Below, piece by piece: positions 51,598 through 59,967 of a DNA stretch of 64,000 nucleotides (positions are counted from its first letter, which is position 1; every line of letters starts with the position of its first letter). Source of the stretch: Modestobacter sp. VKM Ac-2984 (GTDB lineage: Bacteria > Actinomycetota > Actinomycetes > Mycobacteriales > Geodermatophilaceae); NCBI RefSeq assembly GCF_026967985.1, contig NZ_JAPVBJ010000008.1, positions 62,001-126,000 on the forward strand. The letters are read 5' to 3'. The translations under genes were made by a program, and so were the position numbers. Under the pieces are notes generated by a model. It worked only from the letters and a program-made list of their open reading frames with translations. It ran no database searches and was not told where the DNA came from.

Positions 51598-51629
51598 GTC
51601 AGGCCGGGCCCACCAGGGCCCGGCCTGAC
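51598..51629 (+). terminator. Strong hairpin after tRNA-Ala
   Basis: Perfect 14-bp arms (51598-51611 and 51616-51629) around ACCA, five bases after the tRNA, followed by GCGTTT. Good position and strength for tRNA termination. Confidence 0.85.
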
Positions 51630-51690
51630 GCGTTTCCGCAGGCGTCAGCGCGTGGTCCCGGTCGCCGGCCCGAGGGGCTGACCTGTGCGG

Positions 51691-53214
51691 TCAGAACCAG
51701 GAGGGGAACCACATCCGCTGTAGCCACTCCGCCTGGGACAGTGGCTGCCCGGTGAGCACCGGGTGGAAGAAGACGAACGTCAGCACGACCACCGCCACGT
51801 ACAGGCAGACGACGCCCAGCCCCACCTGGCGGCGCAGCGCGGAGGCGCCCGGCGGGCCCAGCACGTCCTGCAGCACGAGCACGACCGCCAGCACGAAGAA
51901 CGGCAGGGCCGGGGCCATGTAGAAGAGGAACATCGTCCGGTCCAGGTTGATGAACCAGGTGCCCCAGCCGGCGACGATCGCGGTCGCGGCGACGATGGCC
52001 GCCGGGTCGCGGCGGGCCACGATCCGCCAGGCCAGCCACAGCAGCGCCGGGACGAAGAGGAACCACAGCGTCGGCGTGCCCAGCATGAGCATGTACCGGA
52101 CGACCTGGTCACCCGCAGCGTCGGTGAGCCCCTGCGGGTTCCACAGCAGGATCGGCCGGCCGCTCACCAGCCACGACCACGGCCCGGACTCCCACGGGTG
52201 CGGGCTGGACAGCCCGCTGTGGAACTCCAGCCACTCCCCGTGCATGTGCCACAGCGAGCGCAGCGCGTCGGGCACGAAGCCGAACGACGTGTCCGGGTTC
52301 CCCGACGCCCAGTGCCGGCCCTGGGCGTTCTCCCCGCGGAACCAGCCGGTGAACGAGGCCAGGTAGGTCAGCACCGGGACGACGGCGAGCGCCCAGGTCG
52401 CTCCGGGCAGGCCGCGGCGCAGCGCCGTCCAGGTGGGCCGGGCGACCCCCGCCTCCCGCCAGGCCGCCCGGTCCCAGACGAGCGAGAGCACCGCGAAGGC
52501 GGCGAGGAACCAGACCCCGCTCCACTTCACCGCGCAGGCGCAGCCGAACAGCACCCCGGCGGCGATCCGCCAGCCCCGCGGGCCGAGCCGGAAACCGGCC
52601 GCGGTCACCCGGTCGGCACCGTCCCGGACCCGTTGCCGCACCCGGTCCCGGTCGACCACCAGGCAGGCGACCGCGCTGACGACGAAGACCTGCAGGAAGA
52701 CGTCCAGCAGCCCGATCCGGCCGAGGGTGAAGGAGAACCCGTCCACCGCCAGGAGCAGGCCGGCGAGCAGACCCAGCAGCGTCGAGCCGGTCAGCCGGCG
52801 TGTCAGCCGGGTGAGGACGACGACCGCCACCGACCCGGCCACCGCGCTCGGCACCCGCCAGCCCAGCGGCCCGTACCCGAACAGCTGCTCGCCTGCCGCG
52901 ATCAGCCACTTGCCCAGCGGGGGGTGGACGATGAAGGTGTAGCCGCGGTTGTACTCGTAGCCGAGCTCCAGCAGCTCGGCCCCCTCGGGCGGGTAGTACG
53001 CCTCGTCGAACACCAGGTCGGTCGGGTAGCCGATGTCCCAGAGCCGGGCCGCCAGGGTCGCCAGACCGAGCACGGCGGTGAGCACCGCGGCCAGCACCCG
53101 GTCGGTCGGCAGCGGCGGGGTGCCCTGCCGGCGGCGTGGAGGGAGCGGCGGGAACCGGCGGGGAGCGGGTGCCTCGACCGCCGACTCCGCGCGTTCCGGG
53201 ACCAGCACCGCCAT
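51691..53214 (-). CDS. pmt: Protein O-mannosyltransferase (GT39 family)
   Basis: 507-aa polytopic glycosyltransferase that transfers mannose from polyprenyl-phospho-mannose to secreted proteins. After a cytoplasmic N-terminus, LWDIGYPTDLVFDEAYYPPEGAELL holds the catalytic DE of the first extracytoplasmic loop, followed by YTFIVHPPLGKWLIAAGE. About ten more helices end at LSQAEWLQRMWFPSWF. The M. tuberculosis counterpart (Rv1002c) is likewise divergent from rsmI. ATG at 53214. Confidence 0.93.
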   Translation of the reverse strand: MAVLVPERAESAVEAPAPRRFPPLPPRRRQGTPPLPTDRVLAAVLTAVLGLATLAARLWDIGYPTDLVFDEAYYPPEGAELLELGYEYNRGYTFIVHPPLGKWLIAAGEQLFGYGPLGWRVPSAVAGSVAVVVLTRLTRRLTGSTLLGLLAGLLLAVDGFSFTLGRIGLLDVFLQVFVVSAVACLVVDRDRVRQRVRDGADRVTAAGFRLGPRGWRIAAGVLFGCACAVKWSGVWFLAAFAVLSLVWDRAAWREAGVARPTWTALRRGLPGATWALAVVPVLTYLASFTGWFRGENAQGRHWASGNPDTSFGFVPDALRSLWHMHGEWLEFHSGLSSPHPWESGPWSWLVSGRPILLWNPQGLTDAAGDQVVRYMLMLGTPTLWFLFVPALLWLAWRIVARRDPAAIVAATAIVAGWGTWFINLDRTMFLFYMAPALPFFVLAVVLVLQDVLGPPGASALRRQVGLGVVCLYVAVVVLTFVFFHPVLTGQPLSQAEWLQRMWFPSWF

Positions 53215-53233
53215 GCCGGCCAGGGTAGTCAAA

Positions 53234-53289
53234 GGACCCCCCTGCCCCCCGGCACTCGCAGGCTCGCGCCGGGTCCCTGCAGGGGGGCC
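53234..53289. repeat. C-run/G-run inverted repeat between pmt and rsmI
   Basis: GGACCCCCCTGC (53234-53245) is mirrored by GCAGGGGGGCC (53279-53289), nine perfect pairs plus partial extension, spanning the divergent pmt/rsmI promoter gap. Both genes are transcribed away from it, so it is not a terminator. It may be an operator or a repeat. Confidence 0.5.
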
Positions 53290-53317
53290 ATCGGGCCGCC
53301 GTGACAGGCTCGGCCGC

Positions 53318-54157
53318 ATGACCGGACGACTCGTGCTGGGCGGCGCGCCGCTGGGACAACCCGGCGACGTCGGCCCGCGGCTGCGGCAGGCGATGGCCGA
53401 CGCCGACGTCCTGGCCGTGGAGGACACCCGGCGGCTGCACCGGCTGGCCAAGGACCTCGAGGTCACCCTCACCGGCAAGGTGGTCACCTTCCACGAGACG
53501 GTCGAGCGGTCACGGCTGCCCGGGCTGGTCGCGGCGATGACCGAGGGCCGCACCGTGCTGCTGATCACCGACGCGGGCATGCCGTCGGTGTCCGACCCCG
53601 GCTACACGCTGGTGCGGGCGGCGATCGAGGCGGGCATCGAGGTGACCTCGGTGCCCGGGCCGTCCGCCGTCGTCACGGCGCTGGCCGTCTCCGGGCTGCC
53701 GTGCGACCGGTTCACCTTCGAGGGGTTCCTGCCGCGCAAGGGCGGGGAGCGGCGGTCGGCTCTCGCGGCGCTGGCGGCGGAGCCGCGCACGATGGTGTTC
53801 TACGAGTCGCCGCACCGGCTGGCCGACGCCCTGACCGACGCGGCCGGGGCCCTCGGCGCCGACCGGCCCGCCGCGGTCTGCCGGGAGCTGACCAAGACCC
53901 ACGAGGAGGTCCGCCGCGGCTCGCTGGCGTCGCTGGCCGAGTGGGCTGCCGAGGGGGTGCGCGGCGAGATCACCCTGGTGGTCGCCGGCGCCGTCGCCGG
54001 GCCGGCCACGCTGACGCCGTCCGAACTGGCCGCCGAGGTCGCGGTCGAGGAGGCCGCCGGCGCCGACCGCAAGGAGGCGATCCGCACCGTCGTGGCCCGA
54101 ACCGGCCTGCCCCGCAGGACCGTCTACGACGCCGTGGTGGCCGCCAAGACCCCCTGA
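53318..54157 (+). CDS. rsmI: 16S rRNA 2'-O-ribose methyltransferase RsmI
   Basis: 279-aa TP-methylase-fold enzyme modifying C1402 of 16S rRNA. LVLGGAPLGQPGDVGPRLRQAMADADVLAVEDTRRLHRL, LLITDAGMPSVSDPGYTLVRAA, SVPGPSAVVTALAVSGLPCDRFTFEGFLPRK and FYESPHRLADAL are the standard RsmI blocks. The first loop reads LGGAPLGQPGD rather than ATPIGNLxD. Divergent from pmt, as in mycobacteria. Ends just before a family C hairpin. Confidence 0.94.
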   Translation: MTGRLVLGGAPLGQPGDVGPRLRQAMADADVLAVEDTRRLHRLAKDLEVTLTGKVVTFHETVERSRLPGLVAAMTEGRTVLLITDAGMPSVSDPGYTLVRAAIEAGIEVTSVPGPSAVVTALAVSGLPCDRFTFEGFLPRKGGERRSALAALAAEPRTMVFYESPHRLADALTDAAGALGADRPAAVCRELTKTHEEVRRGSLASLAEWAAEGVRGEITLVVAGAVAGPATLTPSELAAEVAVEEAAGADRKEAIRTVVARTGLPRRTVYDAVVAAKTP

Positions 54158-54167
54158 CCTCCCCGCC

Positions 54168-54220
54168 GTTGTGCGCTGACCGGGGTCAGACCCAGCCCGT
54201 CACCCCGATGAGCGCACAAC
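54168..54220. repeat. Hairpin, family C copy 2 (after rsmI)
   Basis: GTTGTGCGCTGACCGGGGT (54168-54186) pairs with CACCCCGATGAGCGCACAAC (54201-54220), with a short internal mismatch at GAC/ATG. It lies 10 bp after the rsmI stop and 62 bp before the endonuclease-like gene. A related hairpin lies at that gene's other end. Confidence 0.75.
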
Positions 54221-54281
54221 CGCCGCTGCTGCCTGTGGACGGCGTCAGCGGGAGGGTGCCCTTCTCGGGGACGGTGCTCCG

Positions 54282-55166
54282 GTGGCCCGCGCACCCCGCA
54301 TCCCGGATGAACTGCGTGGCCGGGTGTTCCGCGGATCTGTGGCGTTGCGGCGCGGGTGGCTGACCCCGGACGAACTCCGCGGGCCCACGTGGCGGGCGCT
54401 GTTCCACGACGTCTACGTCGAGGCGAGCCTGCCGGTGACCCACGCCCTCCGCGCGCACGCCGCTGCGGCCGTGCTCCGGCCGGGCGGGGTCGTGACCGGT
54501 CGCAGCGCCGCGGTGCTCTGGGGCGTCGACCTGGCTGCCGCGACCGACGACGTCGAGATCACGCTGCCGCCGGGCGCCCATCCGGTGCGGTTGCCCGGCC
54601 TCCGAGTCCGGCGGGCGTTGCTGGACGACGGGGATGTCTGCCTCCGTCGGGGAGTCCGGGTCACCGTGCCGGAGGCGACTGCGGTGGCGCTGGCCCGTTC
54701 ACTGCCCCTGGACGACGCCGTCATCGCCGTCGACCAGCTGACCAGCGGTGGGCTCGCTTCGCTGCCCCTGGTCCGGGAGCTGGCGGGACGCGCCACCGGT
54801 GCCGGTTCCCGTCGCGCGCGGCAGGCCTGCGCGCTCGCGGACGGGTTGGCCGAGTCGCCACAGGAGACCCGGCTGCGGCTGGTCATCGGCCGCGGCGGGC
54901 TGCCGGCGCCGGTCGCCCAGCTGCGGGTGGTGCACGAGGGCCGCTTCGTGGCGCGGGTCGACTTCGGTTGGCCAGCGCAGCGGGTAGCGGTCGAGTACGA
55001 CGGTCTGTGGCATGCAGAACCCGGTCAGTTCGCACGCGACCGTGCGCGGCTGAACCGGTTGCAGGCGGCCGGTTGGAGGGTGGTCTTCGTGACCGCCGCA
55101 GACCTGAAGGACCCGTCGCGGCTGATCGCCACGATCGCTGCGGCACTGACCGGGGTTGTGCGCTGA
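54282..55166 (+). CDS. DUF559/Vsr-like endonuclease-domain protein with AbiEi-like N-terminus
   Basis: 294 aa. The N-terminal ~60 residues (GSVALRRGWLTPDELRGPTWRALFHDVYV) resemble the winged-helix region of AbiEi-type antitoxins. The middle contains VTGRSAAVLWGVDL and DVEITLPPG. The C-terminal ~100 residues (VDFGWPAQRVAVEYDGLWH, then RDRARLNRLQAAGWRVVFVTAADL) match the PD-(D/E)xK fold of DUF559/Vsr proteins. Common actinobacterial family of unknown role. No toxin partner is adjacent. It is bracketed by two related hairpins, and its stop codon lies inside the second. Confidence 0.82.
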   Translation: MARAPRIPDELRGRVFRGSVALRRGWLTPDELRGPTWRALFHDVYVEASLPVTHALRAHAAAAVLRPGGVVTGRSAAVLWGVDLAAATDDVEITLPPGAHPVRLPGLRVRRALLDDGDVCLRRGVRVTVPEATAVALARSLPLDDAVIAVDQLTSGGLASLPLVRELAGRATGAGSRRARQACALADGLAESPQETRLRLVIGRGGLPAPVAQLRVVHEGRFVARVDFGWPAQRVAVEYDGLWHAEPGQFARDRARLNRLQAAGWRVVFVTAADLKDPSRLIATIAAALTGVVR

Positions 55167-55207
55167 GCGGGGTCTTCGGCGTCGCGAAGCCCCGCTCAGC
55201 GCACAAC
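55155..55207. repeat. Hairpin, family C copy 3 (bidirectional terminator)
   Basis: GTTGTGCGCTGAGCGGGG (55155-55172) pairs with CCCCGCTCAGCGCACAAC (55190-55207) perfectly, with further TCTTCG/CGAAG pairing across one bulge. The endonuclease-gene TGA (55164-55166) lies in the left arm. Convergent corA ends at 55226. Confidence 0.8.
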
Positions 55208-55225
55208 CGCGGCACGGGCAGGGGG

Positions 55226-56335
55226 TTACAGCCAGCCGGTGCGTTTGAAGCCGCGGTGCAGGGCGAGGCAGGCGACCAGCATCAGCAGCAGCACGGCGGG
55301 ATAGCCCCAGCGCTCGTCCAGTTCGGGCATGTACTCGAAGTTCATCCCGTAGACGCCGGCGATGGCGGTGGGCAGCGCGATGATGCCGGCCCACGCGGAG
55401 ATCTTGCGCATGTCCTCGTTGTCGGCCAGCGAGGTGCGGGCCAGCGAGGCCTGCAGGATCGAGGTCAGCAGCTCGTCCAGGCCGGTCACCTGGTCACGCA
55501 CCCGCAGTGCGTGGTCCTGGACGTCCCGGAAGTAGGACCGCATCGCCTCGGGCACCAGCTCGTTGGGCCGGTCGACCAGCGTGGCCAGCGGCAGCTCCAG
55601 CGGCAGCACCGCCCGGCGCAGCTGCATCAGCTCCCGCTTGAGCTGGTAGATGCGGCCGCTGTCGTCGGTGCGGCTCGGGCTGAACACCGAGGTCTCCACC
55701 TCCTCGACGTCCTCCTCGACCGCGTTGGCGACGTCGAGGAAGTCGTCGACGACGTGGTCGGCGATCGCGTAGAGGACGGCGGAGGGCCCGTTGCACAGCA
55801 GGTCCGGCTGCTCCTCCAGTTGGGTGCGCAGCTGCCCGAGCTCACCGTGCGTGCCGTGCCGGACCGTGATCACGTGGTCGCGGCCGACGAAGACCATGAT
55901 CTCGCCGGTGATCAGCACCTCGCTGGTGGCGGTCAGCTGGTCGTGCTCCAGGTAGCTGGCCGTCTTGAGCACCATGAACATCGCCTCGTCGTAGCGCTCC
56001 AGCTTGGGCCGCTGGTGGGCGTAGACGGCGTCCTCGACGGCGAGCGGGTGCAGGCCGTAGTGCTCCCCGATCGCGGTGAGCTCGGCCTCGGAGGGCTCGT
56101 AGAGCCCCAGCCAGACGAATCCGCCCTGGTCACGGGCCACCTGGAGCGCCTCCGACGGTGCCACGTCCAGCCGCTCGCCGCGGACGTAGACGGCGCAGTC
56201 GACGACGGGGTCGCCGGTGTCCCGCTCGGGCTGCTTCTCCCGGGGTGCGCCCGCCGGGCGGGGGCGCAGCGTCTGCGGGAGTTCGGCGGGCGGCCCGGGG
56301 GCGTGCTCGCTGGTCCTGCTGTCGGTGTCGGTCAC
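55226..56335 (-). CDS. corA: CorA-type magnesium/cobalt transporter
   Basis: 369-aa 2-TM-GxN channel. The N-terminal cytoplasmic funnel begins DPVVDCAVYVRGERL and has the long stalk helix NAVEEDVEEVETSVFSPSRTDDSGRIYQLKRELMQLRRAVLPLELP. The C-terminus carries LPTAIAGVYGMNFEYMPEL (YGMNF filter) and two helices. It imports Mg2+, possibly Co2+ or Ni2+. The GTG at 56335 is chosen because GAGGGAGGA precedes it. A further 35 in-frame residues lie upstream. Confidence 0.93.
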   Translation of the reverse strand: MTDTDSRTSEHAPGPPAELPQTLRPRPAGAPREKQPERDTGDPVVDCAVYVRGERLDVAPSEALQVARDQGGFVWLGLYEPSEAELTAIGEHYGLHPLAVEDAVYAHQRPKLERYDEAMFMVLKTASYLEHDQLTATSEVLITGEIMVFVGRDHVITVRHGTHGELGQLRTQLEEQPDLLCNGPSAVLYAIADHVVDDFLDVANAVEEDVEEVETSVFSPSRTDDSGRIYQLKRELMQLRRAVLPLELPLATLVDRPNELVPEAMRSYFRDVQDHALRVRDQVTGLDELLTSILQASLARTSLADNEDMRKISAWAGIIALPTAIAGVYGMNFEYMPELDERWGYPAVLLLMLVACLALHRGFKRTGWL

Positions 56336-56488
56336 CGGTCCTCCCTCGGGTCTGTCGGGGTCCAGCATCCCCGGCCCTCCGGTCCCGGGTCTCACCCAGG
56401 CGGGTGAGGCCCGGCCGGCGGCCCCTGCGGCCGGCCGCACGGACGCCCGACCTGATCAGGGACACCCGTTCCCGGTCAGGAGACCCCC

Positions 56489-57133
56489 GTGCCCAGCGCC
56501 GTCCTCGACGCCCCCCGCACCACCCCCGCCGCTGCCCGCCCGGTGCGGCTGCCGGTGACCGTGGCCGCAGCCGGTGGTCTCTCCGTGCTGGAGGCGCTCG
56601 GCCTGCTCGCCTTCGGGCTGACCAGCCTGGAGGGCGTCTTCGGCTCCGGGGTGCGCCCCTCCGGCTGGCTCGTGGCCGGCACGCTGCTGCTGCTCGCCGG
56701 CTGGGTCGTGCTGTGCGCCGGCGGTGGGGCCGGCCTGGTGGACGGCGCCGGCCGGCTGCTGCTGGTCGCCGTCGCCAGCGGGGAGATCGCCCTGCTGGTC
56801 GTGCTCTGCGCGGTCGGGCTGGTCGGTGCGGACGGGATCTGGCTGGTGGCGATCGGTCCGCTCGGCGGTCTGCCGGTGCCCGCGCTGGCGCTGCTGGCCC
56901 TCGCCGTCCCCACCGGGAAGCTGCTGCTGGCCAGCGCGCCGTCCGCGGTGGCCTGGGTGGCCGCCGGTGGGCGCCCCCGCCCGGCCCGCCGGGCTGCCGT
57001 GGTCGAGCACCGCGCGCTGCGGGGCGTCACCGTGGCCGGCATCGGGCTGGCGCTCACCGCCGTCGCACTGGTGGGCGTGCCCGCCGGCGACGTCCCCACA
57101 CCGAGCACGGTCGCGGTCACCGACGCCCCCTGA
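56489..57133 (+). CDS. Multi-pass membrane protein of unknown function
   Basis: 214 aa with about five hydrophobic helices: [85 protein letters not shown] and [19 protein letters not shown]. No family recognised. GTG at 56489 follows a TCAGGAGAC ribosome site. It lies 46 bp upstream of metG on the same strand and could share its promoter. Confidence 0.72.
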   Translation: MPSAVLDAPRTTPAAARPVRLPVTVAAAGGLSVLEALGLLAFGLTSLEGVFGSGVRPSGWLVAGTLLLLAGWVVLCAGGGAGLVDGAGRLLLVAVASGEIALLVVLCAVGLVGADGIWLVAIGPLGGLPVPALALLALAVPTGKLLLASAPSAVAWVAAGGRPRPARRAAVVEHRALRGVTVAGIGLALTAVALVGVPAGDVPTPSTVAVTDAP

Positions 57134-57179
57134 GGACGCGCCGGTCAACCGGGTCGACGCCGGTCACTACCCTCAGGCC

Positions 57180-59003
57180 GTGACAGATCGGCACATCCTC
57201 ACCGCCGTCGCCTGGCCCTACGCCAACGGCCCGCGGCACATCGGGCACGTCTCCGGGTTCGGCGTCCCCTCCGACGTCTTCAGCCGGTTCCACCGGATGT
57301 CCGGCGACCAGGTGCTGATGGTGAGCGGCACCGACGAGCACGGGACGCCGATCACGGTCGCCGCCGACGCCGAGGGCATCACCCCGCGGCAGATCGCCGA
57401 CCGCAACAACCGGGTCATCGTCGACGACCTGGCCAGCCTCGGGCTGAGCTACGACCTCTTCACCCGGACGACGACGGCCAACCACCGCGCGGTGAGCCAG
57501 GAGATCTTCCTGGGGCTGCTGAAGAACGGCTACGTCTTCCCGCAGACCACGCTCGGCGCGATCAGCCCGTCGACCGGCCGCACGCTGCCCGACCGCTACA
57601 TCGAGGGCACCTGCCCGATCTGCGGCTACGACGGCGCCCGCGGCGACCAGTGCGACAACTGCGGCAACCAGCTGGACCCGATCGACCTGGTGAACCCGGT
57701 CAGCCGGATCAACGGCGAGACGCCGAAGTTCGTCGAGGAGGAGCACTACTTCCTCGACCTGCCGGCGTTCACCCGGGCGCTCGGCGACTGGCTGGGCACC
57801 CGGAAGAGCTGGCGGCCCAACGTCCTGAACTTCAGCGTCAACCTCCTCGACGACCTCAAGCCGCGCAGCTACACCCGGGACATCGACTGGGGCGTGCCGG
57901 TGCCGCTGGACGGCTGGCGGGACCGGCCGGACAAGCGCATCTACGTCTGGTTCGACGCCGTCGTGGGCTACCTGTCGGCGTCGATCGAGTGGGCCCGCCG
58001 CTCCGGTGACCCCGAGGCCTGGCGGCAGTGGTGGCAGACCCCGGACTCCGACGCCTACTACTTCATGGGCAAGGACAACATCGTCTTCCACTCCGAGATC
58101 TGGCCGGCCCAGCTGCTCGGCTACAACGGGGCGGGCGACAAGGGCGGGACGCCGGGCTCCTACGGCCGGCTCAACCTGCCCACCGAGGTGGTGTCGAGCG
58201 AGTTCCTGACCATGGAGGGGCGGAAGTTCTCCTCCTCGCGCAACGTGGTCATCTACGTCCGCGACTTCCTGTCCCGCTACGACCCCGATGCGCTGCGCTA
58301 CTTCATCGCCGTGGCCGGCCCGGAGAACCAGGACACCGACTTCACCTGGGCGGAGTTCCTGCGCCGCAACAACGACGAGCTGGTCGCCGGGTGGGGCAAC
58401 CTGGTCAACCGCTCGGTGTCGATGGCCGCCAAGAACGTCGGCGCCGTCCCGACCCCCGGTGAGCTGACCGACGCCGACCGGGCCCTGCTGGCCACCACGT
58501 CCGGGGCCTTCGCGCCGATCGGTGACCTGCTGGCGCGCAACCGGCAGAAGGCGGCGGCCTCCGAGGCGATGCGGGTGGTCACCGAGGCCAACCGGTACCT
58601 GTCGGACCAGGCGCCGTGGAAGCTCAAGGAGGACCCGGCCCGCCGGGACACCGTGCTGCACACCGCGCTGCAGGCGATCAAGGACTGCAACGCGCTGCTC
58701 ACGCCGTTCCTGCCGCACTCCTCCCAGCAGGTGCACGAGCTGCTCGGCGGCACCGGCGTCTGGTCGGTCGCCCCACAGGTGGTCGAGACCGAAGACCTGG
58801 ACGACGGCTCGCCGTACCCGATCATCACCGGTGACTACGCGAGCGGGCAGGCCATCTGGGCCTCGACGCCGCTGCCGCCGCCGGGCACGCCGCTGGCCCC
58901 GCCGAAGCCGGTGTTCACCAAGCTCGACCCCTCGATCGTGGAGGAGGAGCTGGCCCGGCTGGAGGAGAAGGGGACGAGCGGCACGACGGACGGCGAGGCG
59001 TGA
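57180..59003 (+). CDS. metG: Methionyl-tRNA synthetase
   Basis: 607-aa class I aminoacyl-tRNA synthetase that charges tRNA-Met. [26 protein letters not shown] carries the HIGH motif, and [17 protein letters not shown] is the KMSKS equivalent (KFSSS). [18 protein letters not shown] is a four-cysteine zinc knuckle. The anticodon-binding helical domain follows. No C-terminal tRNA-binding (Tyr) appendix is present. GTG at 57180. Followed by a family A palindrome and tatD. Confidence 0.96.
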   Translation: MTDRHILTAVAWPYANGPRHIGHVSGFGVPSDVFSRFHRMSGDQVLMVSGTDEHGTPITVAADAEGITPRQIADRNNRVIVDDLASLGLSYDLFTRTTTANHRAVSQEIFLGLLKNGYVFPQTTLGAISPSTGRTLPDRYIEGTCPICGYDGARGDQCDNCGNQLDPIDLVNPVSRINGETPKFVEEEHYFLDLPAFTRALGDWLGTRKSWRPNVLNFSVNLLDDLKPRSYTRDIDWGVPVPLDGWRDRPDKRIYVWFDAVVGYLSASIEWARRSGDPEAWRQWWQTPDSDAYYFMGKDNIVFHSEIWPAQLLGYNGAGDKGGTPGSYGRLNLPTEVVSSEFLTMEGRKFSSSRNVVIYVRDFLSRYDPDALRYFIAVAGPENQDTDFTWAEFLRRNNDELVAGWGNLVNRSVSMAAKNVGAVPTPGELTDADRALLATTSGAFAPIGDLLARNRQKAAASEAMRVVTEANRYLSDQAPWKLKEDPARRDTVLHTALQAIKDCNALLTPFLPHSSQQVHELLGGTGVWSVAPQVVETEDLDDGSPYPIITGDYASGQAIWASTPLPPPGTPLAPPKPVFTKLDPSIVEEELARLEEKGTSGTTDGEA

Positions 59004-59012
59004 GCCCCGCAG

Positions 59013-59036
59013 CGACAGAAATGGCCATTTCTGTCG
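59013..59036. repeat. Perfect 24-bp palindrome, family A copy 2
   Basis: Half-site CGACAGAAATGG (59013-59024) is mirrored exactly at 59025-59036, with no loop. The core AAATGGCCATTT is shared with the copy at 4267-4292. It fills most of the 46-bp metG-tatD gap. Confidence 0.8.
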
Positions 59037-59049
59037 AACGGGGGCAGGG

Positions 59050-59919
59050 GTGAGCCGGTCGGCGTCCTCGCGGGCGAACCGGCGGGGGGAGCCGCCCCCG
59101 TCCCCGGAGCCGTTGCCGTCCCCGGCGGTCGACAGCCACACGCACTTCGACATCGCCGTGGGCGGTGAGGACCGGGAGCCCACCGACGCGGAGGTCGACG
59201 AGGCGATCGCGGCCGCCGTCGCCGTCGGCGTCCCGCGGCTGGTGCAGGTCGGCGTGGACGTGGCGTCCTCGCGCTGGTCGGCCGCGCTCGCCGATCGGCA
59301 CCCGAACGTGCTGGCTGCGGTGGCGCTGCACCCGAACGAGGCGGGCGCCGGCGGGGCGACCGAGGCGGCGCTGGCCGAGATCGACCGGCTCGCCGCGCTG
59401 CCCCGGGTGCGGGCGGTGGGGGAGACCGGCCTGGACCGCTACCGCACCGGCCCCGAGGGCTGGGCCGCCCAGGAGGCGTCCTTCCGGGCGCACATCGACA
59501 TCGCCAAGCGGCACGGGGTCGCGCTGGTCATCCACGACCGCGACGCCCACGACGAGGTGCTCCGGGTGCTGGACGACGAGGGTGCGCCCGAGCACACCGT
59601 CTTCCACTGCTTCTCCGGCGACGCCGGGTTCGCCCGGGCCTGCATCGAGCGCGGCCACGTGCTGTCCTTCGCCGGCACGGTGACCTTCTCCAGCGCCGGC
59701 GCGCTGCGCGAGGCGGCGGCGCTGACCCCGCTGGACCAGCTGCTGGTGGAGACCGACGCCCCCTTCCTGACCCCGGTCCCGCTGCGGGGGCGGCCCAACT
59801 CCGCCCGGCTGGTGCCGCACACCGTGCGGGCGCTGGCCGAGGTCACCGGCACCGACCTCGAGCAGCTGTGCGGTGTCCTCACCGCCACCGCGGAGCGCGT
59901 CTTCGGCCCCTGGGGCTGA
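59050..59919 (+). CDS. tatD: TatD-family metal-dependent hydrolase/DNase
   Basis: 289-aa TIM-barrel hydrolase. Metal ligands appear in AVDSHTHFDI, AVGETGLDRYR, VIHDRDAHDEV, VFHCFSGDAGF and LVETDAPFLTPVPLRGRPN. TatD proteins show 3'-5' DNase activity in repair and related roles. The first ~27 residues are Ser/Arg/Pro-rich. GTG at 59050 is the first start after the palindrome. The metG-tatD-rpfB-rsmA-ispE order matches other actinobacteria. Confidence 0.92.
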   Translation: MSRSASSRANRRGEPPPSPEPLPSPAVDSHTHFDIAVGGEDREPTDAEVDEAIAAAVAVGVPRLVQVGVDVASSRWSAALADRHPNVLAAVALHPNEAGAGGATEAALAEIDRLAALPRVRAVGETGLDRYRTGPEGWAAQEASFRAHIDIAKRHGVALVIHDRDAHDEVLRVLDDEGAPEHTVFHCFSGDAGFARACIERGHVLSFAGTVTFSSAGALREAAALTPLDQLLVETDAPFLTPVPLRGRPNSARLVPHTVRALAEVTGTDLEQLCGVLTATAERVFGPWG

Positions 59920-59967
59920 CCACCCGTCCGGAGCGGGGAGCGACTCACAGGAAGTGAGGGACCGCTC

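Noticed and set aside
54282-55166. AbiE-type toxin-antitoxin system
   Set aside because: Only the AbiEi-like N-terminus is present, the C-terminus is nuclease-like, and no AbiEii nucleotidyltransferase gene is adjacent.
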